Assembly: GCF_030068615.1 (NCBI RefSeq)
Contig: NZ_JASJOC010000012.1
Span: 29,142-93,141 of the forward strand
Direction: 5' to 3'
Length of the DNA: 64,000 nucleotides
Source: Halostagnicola sp. A-GB9-2
GTDB lineage: Archaea > Halobacteriota > Halobacteria > Halobacteriales > Natrialbaceae
Shown: positions 43,000-50,388 of the stretch, in pieces
How positions within the stretch are numbered: the stretch's first letter is position 1
Layout of the letters: each line of letters opens with the position of its first letter
The notes under the pieces: generated by a model
Told to the model about the DNA's origin: nothing
The model's input: the letters and a program-made list of their open reading frames with translations, nothing else
Databases searched by the model: none
Made by a program: the position numbers and the translations under genes

Positions 43000-43137
43000 T
43001 GGGCATTCGTCTTCGAGTGGGGCTGTGAAGTCGGTGCGGTCGTAGGACGTTTCTGAGAGTGGGGTAATGGTCGGGTAGCCAGCGGTTCGGAGATGGCTCT
43101 CAAGGTCTGTTTTTGAGACGGTATGCCAACGGTATCG
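43000..43137 (-). pseudogene. module B remnant (C-terminus)
   Basis: The minus-strand frame RWHTVSKTDLESHLRTAGYP then TITPLSETSYDRTDFTAPLE matches the end of module B (EYHAVTSDAITHH ... VRPLSTTPYDRTHFT). No start and no complete domain. With 42776-42236 and copy 8 it shows that this region is a decayed inverted copy of the left operon. Confidence 0.6.
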
Positions 43138-43361
43138 GTGTCTTCTGCAGTCGTAATACGGTCGGCGAGACTCTCTGCGAACCAGTCGTTAGCAATTTCG
43201 GTGGCATGGTCGATCATTTCTTCGTGACCCATGTCGGTGTTGTCGAACGACTCGTAGGCGTTATTCAGTACAACGAGGAGGGGCGTGCAAAGCAGCCATA
43301 TCTCGTCCAAGAACACATAATTGTTGAACCAGTCTAAGTGGTCTGTGTATATTTTGAGCAT
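43138..43361 (-). CDS. hypothetical protein, 3' end unclear
   Basis: The frame begins MLKIYTDHLDWFNNYVFLDE and reads sensibly to ESLADRITTAEDTD, with a hydrophobic stretch (IWLLCTPLLVVLNNAY). It then runs, out of frame, into the module B remnant and antisense of the small RHH gene. Probably a broken passenger gene. Not recognised. Confidence 0.4.
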
Positions 43362-43521
43362 GTACCAATGTCCACAATATCACTTTACTTTGAGCCCCGC
43401 GCACAGTGGTGCGGGTATTCCGCCTCTCTATCTAGTTTGAAGTGCGTATCTCATCGAAAGAGTGGATGGAATTCTTACAGAGCTTCTTCTAGGAGGATGA
43501 CTAGAATCGATGGGTTGTGGA

Positions 43522-43665
43522 CTCTAGTGACAGTTGTTGTCTTCAGGATACCCTTCAACTCCTGTCCATCTTTGTGATCACTAACGACCACTCGAGGAAC
43601 ATACCCACCGGTAACCGACCTGCATACAGCCGCGTGCGTTCTGTGAGATAGGCGTCCCAGAGCGT
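43522..43665 (-). repeat. inverted 3' repeat R7
   Basis: On the minus strand: CTCTGGGACGCCTATCTCAC, CCTCGAGTGGTCGTTAGTGA, CCTGAAGACAACAACTGTCA. Same order as R3 (24433-24647). It lies before the inverted operon copy, as expected if the whole repeat-cassette unit was inverted. Confidence 0.7.
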
Positions 43666-43711
43666 TACAAAACCACTAACGAAGAGATAGGGAACAGTGC
43701 GAGTATGATTT

Positions 43712-43740
43712 GCTTCGACCCAAAAGGGTCCGTCTGAAAC
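43712..43740 (-). CRISPR. single degenerate CRISPR repeat
   Basis: GCTTCGACCCAAAAGGGTCC then GTCTGAAAC; on the minus strand it starts GTTTCAGACGGACCCTTTTG and ends GTCGAAGC. Close to the haloarchaeal I-B repeat with one base missing in the middle. No second repeat is next to it, so it is a relic. Confidence 0.5.
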
Positions 43741-43894
43741 GCAAGCAAGTATCCTCCTAGTTACTTACTATTTAGCGGAAAATCTCACGAACACCTCGGC
43801 GTTGTCGAGTTGTTTTGTGAAGTACTGATAATACCATGAGGGCGAGAATAGCTATTAAAATATAGAAATTTTTGAGACAGTGGATGATCGTTAC

Positions 43895-44122
43895 TTAACC
43901 CCCAGTCATCCACATATTCAATAATGTAGAAGAGACAGTGGTTAAAATGACCAAGAGTGGCATGAACGCCTCTTGGGGAGATAAGCCAAATTGCAGATGC
44001 CCGGTAACAGAAGCGATCATTGTCAAAGATAGTAATAGAACCATTTTCTCTCGAATATTGTTTGATTGACCATTCGTTTCAATATCATTCCCATTCCCTG
44101 GCTGTGTTGAAACTCTATTCAT
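43895..44122 (-). CDS. small two-helix membrane protein
   Basis: 75 aa. Polar N-terminus (NGQSNNIREK), then two hydrophobic segments (MVLLLSLTMIASVTG and FMPLLVILTTVSSTLLNMWM). AT-rich composition. Not recognised. The flanking stretches 43741-43894 and 44123-44321 show no other gene. Confidence 0.5.
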   Translation of the reverse strand: MNRVSTQPGNGNDIETNGQSNNIREKMVLLLSLTMIASVTGHLQFGLSPQEAFMPLLVILTTVSSTLLNMWMTGG

Positions 44123-44321
44123 TAGACACCTATTTTCGTGGAACCACTGCTCACTACAGAGGATAGATACAGCAAACCGACGTGGTTTCTTCTAGTCATA
44201 TTGTAGTGAATTAGCCGATCAGTAGACCTGTCTATTATGCGTTTGACCGCTCTCAAGTGTCCGAGTTCGGCAGGCCCCGATAGGGGCGCAGTTAAAACAG
44301 TACGAGACGTACTATTTTCAC

Positions 44322-44726
44322 ATGTTCAGAACAATTATTGGTCTCATCGGAGTCATCATCACATTGTTCCCAGCGAAGATTCGCTACCTCTATGAACAGT
44401 TCGCTCTCAAGAACCCTGACGCGGTCAACGTGAAGCCCTGGTTCATTCCTGCGATCAGAGCAGAGGGACTCCTAATTGTGCTCGTCAGCGTATTCGGAGG
44501 AAAGGTGTATCGGATGTCTCTGTATCTCCTGGGATTGGCGGGTGCTGTTGCCCTCTTCTTCCCGCGACGCGCACTTCGTATTAGTGCGAACTATTCTTAC
44601 GAGGAACCAGAGCGTATCGAATGGAACAAGGGACTCGTACAGGCGATTCGTTGCTTCGGCGTACTGTACCTTCTTATTGCACTCGACGCGCTCACCAATT
44701 TGAACCGTGACCCGAACGATGCTTGA
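44322..44726 (+). CDS. hypothetical membrane protein
   Basis: 134 aa. Hydrophobic segments are FRTIIGLIGVIITLFP, GLLIVLVSVFGG, LYLLGLAGAVALFFP and CFGVLYLLIALDAL. The repeated pattern (KNPDAVNVKPWFIPAIRAEG versus EEPERIEWNKGLVQAIRCFG) suggests an internally duplicated two-helix unit. A TATA-like AGTTAAAAC lies ~30 bases upstream. Function unknown. Confidence 0.7.
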   Translation: MFRTIIGLIGVIITLFPAKIRYLYEQFALKNPDAVNVKPWFIPAIRAEGLLIVLVSVFGGKVYRMSLYLLGLAGAVALFFPRRALRISANYSYEEPERIEWNKGLVQAIRCFGVLYLLIALDALTNLNRDPNDA

Positions 44727-45026
44727 AAGTGAAGTGTTTCAACACTCTTCTTTACTGATAATTCACTCCCCTTCGTAGATTCCCCTTCGACTCGTGCCAC
44801 AGTCGCGCTGTGAGTTCAGCACAGGCGGTTCGAACTACCCGGTTTCTGTCAAAAGTGATGTGACCGACTCAGAGCATATGTTCACCACGGCCGACAGTAC
44901 GAGACAGCAAATGAACCGGTGTTCGAACCACGGTGAACCAGCCGCCAGCGGCCTGCACGACCAAGATCCGCGTTCGTGTCCCACTCGTCGGAACCGACGA
45001 TTGATCGCGGCCCCATCCGGGGGCAC
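44727..45026. other. gene-free interval
   Basis: 300 bp with only Ser/Arg-rich or cysteine-rich reading frames that look like noise. I see no repeat or hairpin. Confidence 0.5.
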
Positions 45027-45320
45027 TTACGGGAGTCCGTCGATCAGTTCTCGCGTCGCCTCCCGGGAGAACGCCTTCAGCGTCTCCGAGGTGACGTTGC
45101 CTTGCTCGGTGACGGCGAGGATCGCCTGCGCCGCCGTTTCGCCGTCCGGGAACTCGCTAATGGTGATCGTATCGTACTGACCCATCAACATGTGAAAATC
45201 CTGGAGTTCGCCACCCATCTCCTCGAACATCTCTTCGATTTCATCTATCCGATCTGGACTCTCTCTGATGTTTTCGACGCCCTGATGGGTGTATTCCCAC
45301 AGCGTAATGTATGATGGCAT
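45027..45320 (-). CDS. GYD-domain protein
   Basis: 97 aa from the ATG at 45320. MPSYITLWEYTHQGVENIRE, MGGELQDFHMLMGQYDTITI (the GQYD motif) and TAAQAILAVTEQGNVTSETL are the family signature of GYD proteins, small ferredoxin-like-fold proteins of unknown role. It stands alone. Confidence 0.85.
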   Translation of the reverse strand: MPSYITLWEYTHQGVENIRESPDRIDEIEEMFEEMGGELQDFHMLMGQYDTITISEFPDGETAAQAILAVTEQGNVTSETLKAFSREATRELIDGLP

Positions 45321-45815
45321 TGCATCGGTTCTTCCACCGCCAGACGACATATGACCCCCATCTGCTGCGTGTATTCGGCCGTCTCCTGCTGCTACTCTTG
45401 CGCTGGCGCTGACGCTCAATGCGAATACGCCGGCGAGGTACCCGCCCGACGAAGCGCTGGTCGTCGGCGTCGGGATACTCCCTCAAGCCGGCGTAGAGCT
45501 GGTCGTGAGATCCTCAAACGCTCGATTCGCCGGACGGTCGCGTGACCCGTATTCGTCTACCTCGGGTGTTTCTCGGTTCCCGTGACGGCCCGTTGTTCCC
45601 ACTCGGCGGGTGCCCGCCACTCGTGATTCCACCGGATAGATAGTTCGAGGCGAGAAATAATATCGGTGGACGGTGTAGTCGAACGAACGTCAGATGGATT
45701 CCGTCGATCCCAGCCGAAACTCGATCCGCGAGTTCCGGACCGCCGTTACCAGTCGCAGGTCGACGGCCTCGCGTAGCGATCGACGGGTCGAGTCTTCATC
45801 AGGGGGTCTCGAGGT
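45321..45815. other. gene-free interval
   Basis: About 495 bp. Short frames here are Arg/Ser-rich and not credible. It may hold the promoter of the 45816 gene (GGCGAGAAATAATATCGG near 45650) and is otherwise featureless to my eye. Confidence 0.45.
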
Positions 45816-46433
45816 ATGAATTTTCTCGTAATTCTACCCCTGATATTCGTCATGATCGCAGGTCCGCAGATCCTCAGCGCCATCTTTCTGGCTACGAGCG
45901 AGAACTGGCGACGGAATTCAGCCGCGTTCGTCTTCGGTGCCTCCCTCTCGATCAGTCTCGTCGTCACGCTCGCGTATTACTTCAGCAGCGGCGTCGTCCA
46001 TCAGGGAGGGTCACGTCGCCCCCTCCATCTGCTCGTGCTCGCCGTCCTCCTCGCCGCGATGGTGAACGTCTATTTGAAGCGCGAGCAATCCGAACCACCG
46101 ACGTGGATGGGAAAACTGGAAACCGCGAGTTCGCGGTTCTCGTTTCGACTCGGGTTCCTGTTGTTGGGATTCTTTCCGACCGACATCCTCACGTCGATCA
46201 CCGTCGGGACCTACCTCGCGAGTCACGGCGATCCGCTGTGGTACGCGCTCGGCTTCGTCTCGCTGACGCTGTTGCTCTTGGCTCTTCCGTCGCTGGCCTT
46301 GCTGACGATCGGTGACCGTGCGGAGGCATTCCTTCCGACGGTTCGCACCTGGATGAACACGCACTCGTGGATCGTGAACGAACTCGTGCTCCTCCTATTC
46401 GTCGGGATGACTATCAACAACCTTCTCGGCTAG
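45816..46433 (+). CDS. GAP-family (LysE-like) membrane protein
   Basis: 205 aa with six hydrophobic segments. It begins MNFLVILPLIFVMIAGPQIL with the exporter-like MI-x-GP-Q-x-L pattern, then SISLVVTLAYYFSSG and FRLGFLLLGFFPTDILTSI. This fits the GAP/Sap family distantly related to LysE exporters. Substrate unknown. Monocistronic. Confidence 0.75.
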   Translation: MNFLVILPLIFVMIAGPQILSAIFLATSENWRRNSAAFVFGASLSISLVVTLAYYFSSGVVHQGGSRRPLHLLVLAVLLAAMVNVYLKREQSEPPTWMGKLETASSRFSFRLGFLLLGFFPTDILTSITVGTYLASHGDPLWYALGFVSLTLLLLALPSLALLTIGDRAEAFLPTVRTWMNTHSWIVNELVLLLFVGMTINNLLG

Positions 46434-46809
46434 GAATATCACCCACTGCGACTACGACAGTGTTCACATCGGTGCTTACGGCGGACTCGAGGTGCGACTT
46501 GAGATATTCCTTATAACCAGCACCGCGTTCGCAGATCAATCGCCAGCAGCCACTCCGGAAGTCCACCGATCCCAGTCATCGCGGCGCCGAAGAGAAACTT
46601 CACGGGTCAACCTCGTTGACGTCGCCATACAGGCCTCGCAAGTCGTCCCTCGTTATCCCGACTGTCGACAGCGGCTCGCGGGTTTCTTCGAGCAATTGCT
46701 GATCCCAGTGGGGAATCTCGAACGTTCCTGACGATCGTTGACTCACCGTAGTTTCGCCCTGTAGTCTATGAGGTTCGTTCACGTCGTCTGAATCTTCCAG
46801 CAGTAGGCG
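46434..46809. other. gene-free interval
   Basis: About 375 bp without a credible frame. It ends where similarity to TnpB begins. Confidence 0.45.
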
Positions 46810-47136
46810 TTCAGAGAACTGCAGCGACAAGTCGAGTACAAGTCTGAAGAACACGGCACCGAAGTCGAAACGGTCGCTCCGCAGTACACACCGCAGTGAT
46901 ATAGTCACGGCGAATGTGGGTTCACGCATGAGGACAACCGTGATGGTGACGAGTTCGAGTGCTTGGACTGCGGAAAGGAACTCCATGCGGATTACAATGC
47001 TGCTCGAAACGTGGCGTCGCGTCTTGTCCAGAACTGGCTCAAGTCTGGTGCTGGACGGGATACCAGTCAACTAGCCCTGAAGTCAGGAACGATAAACGCA
47101 AACGGTCGTTTCAGACCTACTGCACTCAGCAGTTAG
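46810..47136 (+). pseudogene. tnpB remnant (IS1341-type)
   Basis: The frame FRELQRQVEYKSEEHGTEVE has an in-frame TGA near 46896, then CGFTHEDNRDGDEFECLDCG and KELHADYNAARNVASRLVQN, the zinc-finger and D-x-N-x-A-x-N end of TnpB. Only the last third remains. Confidence 0.75.
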
Positions 47137-47156
47137 AGCGGAAGTTCACTGACAAG

Positions 47157-47177
47157 CCCCGACCCTTGAGGTCGGGG
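47157..47177 (+). repeat. hairpin at right end of tnpB remnant
   Basis: CCCCGACC-CTTGA-GGTCGGGG, 20 bases after the tnpB remnant stop, followed by GTTGTTGACGC. An IS605-type right-end structure. Confidence 0.55.
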
Positions 47178-47223
47178 TTGTTGACGCGCGTCGGAAACCG
47201 AAACGGTACGCAAGTTCTGAGCG

Positions 47224-47553
47224 TCAATCCGGCAGGAAGCGATTGTACAACGAAGCGAGAGCGTATCCACTGGTAAACCCGTCCACAAACGCCCAGCCAG
47301 CACCGATGATGAGTCCGGTTCTGGTCTCGTTGAAGCCGCGGTACATGTCCGCGAGTAGCTGTTCCCACCGTTTTCCCCACCCCACTCGAGCAGTGAGACC
47401 GATGGCCGCCACCGCGCCAGCCCAGAATATCCCACACGCCAATCCGAACGCATTTGGCTCCAGTCGAGATGGTTCCGAAATCGTGGTCTGGCGCGGTTCT
47501 TGCATCGTCTCGGAATCTTGTTGTTTCCCTTTGGTTCTGATCCAGTTGCTCAT
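47224..47553 (-). CDS. holin-like two-helix membrane protein
   Basis: 109 aa from the ATG at 47553. Polar N-terminus, then FGLACGIFWAGAVAAIGLTA and TRTGLIIGAGWAFVDGFTSG ... YALASLYNRFLPD. This resembles the haloarchaeal small proteins annotated as bacteriophage holin. No phage genes are nearby, so a lytic role is doubtful. Confidence 0.65.
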   Translation of the reverse strand: MSNWIRTKGKQQDSETMQEPRQTTISEPSRLEPNAFGLACGIFWAGAVAAIGLTARVGWGKRWEQLLADMYRGFNETRTGLIIGAGWAFVDGFTSGYALASLYNRFLPD

Positions 47554-47855
47554 ACTAACACCTCTCGAGCCGTGACAGCGGGGTGTTTCGGTCGGCTCAC
47601 ATAGACGCATGGCAACCCTGTATATAATACCATAACGACACTATCGGATAAATTACCGTCAGTGTGACGGTGCGGACTGGTGAACGATGTTTCTCCGCAC
47701 TGACCGATCTGATCCGTCAAATACCGAGAAAGAATCCGCACCACATCCGTGCTATCCATCTTGCAGAGACGCAACGAGCTGCCGAACAGTTGTCAGAACC
47801 AGCGTGCAAGATATAGAGGATCAACTTATTGGTGCAGGCGATGTATTATCTCTAT

Positions 47856-48143
47856 ATGCCCGAAGAAGTCCTGTTCAAATCAGAGAGCGACCAGACCCGA
47901 GAAGAAATTGCATCGTATCTTCGCAGTGTCGCTGATAAGCTCGAACAAGGAGATTCGATCACGCTAAAATCCGGTTCCGAGTCCGTGACGATGGAGCCGC
48001 CAGCCCGCCCGACGTTTGAGGTCAAAGCCGAACGCGAAGGACCAACGGACGGGCCCGGTGAATTGAGCATTGAGTTCGAACTCGAATGGGACGAGAACGG
48101 CAGTGAGGGGAACGGTCGGAACGGTCAATTAAAAATCGAGTGA
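47856..48143 (+). CDS. amphi-Trp domain protein
   Basis: 95 aa from the ATG at 47856. MPEEVLFKSESDQTREEIAS, YLRSVADKLEQGDSITLKSG and LSIEFELEWDENG follow the amphi-Trp pattern (amphipathic helix, then beta strands with a final E-L-x-W). Role unknown. A second member is at 48758, with a UspA gene between. Confidence 0.8.
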   Translation: MPEEVLFKSESDQTREEIASYLRSVADKLEQGDSITLKSGSESVTMEPPARPTFEVKAEREGPTDGPGELSIEFELEWDENGSEGNGRNGQLKIE

Positions 48144-48288
48144 TCAATTAGCACCCGTAGTCAGCGATGGATCCACGAGAATAAATGTCTCCACAATAGT
48201 GTTTCAATAGAGCCGCTTAGATCTTCACGCATCTCTCCGAAGCTGTCTGACAGTGATACTTAGGGTGCTAGATGACGTCGTTCGGTGC

Positions 48289-48717
48289 ATGCTCTCACGA
48301 ATTCTGGTTCCGATGGACGACTCCGAACATGCTGGCCACGCTCTCGAATACGCACTGGTGAACCATCCCAACGCCGAAGTTACCGTCTTACACGTCGTCG
48401 GTGTTCCTTCGATGATGATGGGTGACGCAGTGAGTCTTGCTCTCGAAGATGACCTGAATGAAGCCGCTGCCGAACGTTCCGAGCCGGTCTTCGAACGGGC
48501 TCATGAAATCGCTGACGAGCGTGATCGCGAAATCGTCACGGTCGTAGGGACCGGTCATCCAGCTAGGAATATCCTCGACCGAGCTGATGACTTTGATACG
48601 ATTGTGCTTGGAGCCCATGGCGAAGACTGGAGTCGTGCAACTCACCGATTTCTCGTCGGAAACATCGCTGAGATGGTATCGAAGCGTGCGCCGATCCCCG
48701 TAATAATTGTACGGTAG
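48289..48717 (+). CDS. universal stress protein, UspA family
   Basis: 142 aa from the ATG at 48289. SRILVPMDDSEHAGHALEYA opens the fold. TIVLGAHGEDWSRATHRFLV then GNIAEMVSKRAPIPVIIV is the ATP-loop region in modified form (GAHGEDWSRATHRFLVGN in place of G-x2-G-x9-G-S/T). MLSRIL start and length are normal. Confidence 0.88.
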   Translation: MLSRILVPMDDSEHAGHALEYALVNHPNAEVTVLHVVGVPSMMMGDAVSLALEDDLNEAAAERSEPVFERAHEIADERDREIVTVVGTGHPARNILDRADDFDTIVLGAHGEDWSRATHRFLVGNIAEMVSKRAPIPVIIVR

Positions 48718-48757
48718 GTCTATATGTGACTCAGTCAACATTCCTCGGAAATGTAAT

Positions 48758-49156
48758 ATGGTTTCATCATTCAGCGTTGGCTGCGATACTCGCGATAAGT
48801 TTACCTACGGTATGAGTGCTGACTTCGCTTTTGCAGTAGCCAAAAGTATCTCAGAAGCATTCAGTCCACAGACGTTATTGGTCGGAGAACTCGAAACAGA
48901 AGAGCAGAAAACGCGAACGGGGATCAGTACGCACCTCCGAGACTTGGCCAACCAACTTAATAACGGTGGGAACATGCTCGATCTCGGAGGAACGGAAGCA
49001 CAGTTGAACCCGACAGAGTCTGTGACATTTAAACTCGAAGGCGAATCGGACTGGTCTCAAGGCGATACAGAGGCAAAACAGAGTATCGAGTTTGAACTGG
49101 TGTGGCGGCGGGGAACCACCACTGCCGAGGAGGGAACATTAGACATCCAAGAGTAA
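48758..49156 (+). CDS. amphi-Trp domain protein with N-terminal extension
   Basis: 132 aa from the ATG at 48758; other starts are possible (e.g. 48812). The amphi-Trp part is ELETEEQKTRTGISTHLRDL then ANQLNNGGNMLDLGG and IEFELVWRRG. The N-terminal ~45 residues are not part of the domain. Position next to UspA suggests a stress-linked pair. The 49157-49287 gap is empty. Confidence 0.65.
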   Translation: MVSSFSVGCDTRDKFTYGMSADFAFAVAKSISEAFSPQTLLVGELETEEQKTRTGISTHLRDLANQLNNGGNMLDLGGTEAQLNPTESVTFKLEGESDWSQGDTEAKQSIEFELVWRRGTTTAEEGTLDIQE

Positions 49157-49287
49157 CCTCCCCATATCCTGTGTCACAGTGGGACACGGTACCGAGCAAT
49201 TAGTGATGCATATACCATCTATCTGATAACTAAGTGTGACAAATCTATCACTCGCAGAGGATCTCAACAACACTGGAGAAAACCATC

Positions 49288-49779
49288 TCATTCCGTGGCG
49301 TCTCTACTCGACCGCTCGTAGTACCCGGGTGGTCGAATGGCGTGACTGATGCCCGTCCACTCTTCGACCTCGAACTCGTAAAATCGGGTTTCATCTTGCT
49401 CGCTTGCTGTTTGGATCAGTTCCGGCTGCCACGCCGGGATTTGTGTCGCTGAGAGCTCCGACCGTTCCTCTTCTGGCAGCCGTCGAATCGTCCCTTCGAG
49501 GAGGACGCTTTGCCAGTGAAACATTGTCTCGGCGTTGTAGACGAGGAAACTGGAGACGTCGGAACGGTCCGCGAACTCCGCTTTTTTACTTTGTCCTCCC
49601 AGAAGGAACGAGAAGTAGAGGCGTGATCCTTCGTCGTACCCGAACGACATAGGGAGGAGATACGGCGCCCCCGACGCGGGGAGTCCGAGAATTCCCACGT
49701 TCCGAATCGAGAGAAAACGCTCGATGGCTTCGCCGTCCATCCGTTCGATCCCGTACGTACCGAGTTCGTCGACGGTCAT
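49288..49779 (-). CDS. pyridoxamine 5'-phosphate oxidase-like flavin protein
   Basis: 163 aa from the ATG at 49779; the upstream frame is Arg-rich and unlike protein. A split-barrel FMN-binding pattern: GIERMDGEAIERFLSIRNVG, ILGLPASGAPYLLPMSFGYD, RLYFSFLLGGQSKKAEF and VSSFLVYNAETMFHWQSVLL. Typical of the haloarchaeal pyridoxamine-oxidase-like family, with unknown substrate. Confidence 0.8.
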   Translation of the reverse strand: MTVDELGTYGIERMDGEAIERFLSIRNVGILGLPASGAPYLLPMSFGYDEGSRLYFSFLLGGQSKKAEFADRSDVSSFLVYNAETMFHWQSVLLEGTIRRLPEEERSELSATQIPAWQPELIQTASEQDETRFYEFEVEEWTGISHAIRPPGYYERSSRDATE

Positions 49780-50388
49780 CTCGACTCGAGGTACGATTCC
49801 AACCACCATAAACCGAACACGGAAATCGGCGTATAACGTACCCCGGACGACCCCGATGTACCGGAAGAAACACCAGATCGATCTGTCCACCGTTCGTACG
49901 ACTGGTCCACCGCACACTCCGTATTGATTACCGGAGCGCTCGCGACGAGAACGATCGCGCCCTCCGGTCAATTCCGCTGGGATTCGGATTGAGACGATGG
50001 TTGCGCTCTCCACGGCCGTCGATGCGTGAGGTGCACGAGTCATCACGTTGACGATCACCGGGATACGAACGGCAGCCTCGGACTTACCGCTTCTACGAAC
50101 TGGTTTCAGAGTTCGCCCGGAGAACGATCGCTCGTGACAGCGTGAATCGCCGACCCATAACTCGAATGTGTGGATCTGTATTTAGAGTGAGAAACGCTGG
50201 ATCTAGCCTGTCTTGACATCCACCCACGACTTTAGTCGTGGGCTTTCTCCTTGGTTCTGTGTAACTACCGGCGATTTCCGTGGGTTCGAGTACTTGCCTC
50301 CGAAGAGATCCGTGAAGGGGAGCGTAGTTGCTGTTGCAGAATCTGTACAGTGTGGCAGCGAACTGCGCATGGAATGAGCGATACCGAA
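49780..50388. other. gene-free interval with an IS605-type end
   Basis: About 610 bp. No credible gene. At 50213 TTGACATCCACC leads into a hairpin. The minus-strand words after it (RQVLEPTEIAGSYTEP) have the look of a TnpB C-terminal tail, so a decayed element may occupy ~50210-50350. Confidence 0.45.
50223..50242 (-). repeat. IS200/IS605-type right-end hairpin
   Basis: CCCACGAC-TTTA-GTCGTGGG preceded by TTGACATCCA, the same prefix and geometry as the hairpin at 26310-26329 but with a different, still perfectly paired stem. Confidence 0.6.

Noticed and set aside
1..43740. Prophage or conjugative element
   Set aside because: No capsid, terminase, portal or conjugation genes; the holin-like protein at 47224 stands alone.
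49780..50058. N-terminal extension of the flavin-binding protein
   Set aside because: Arg-rich and without similarity to the family; the ATG at 49779 gives a normal length.
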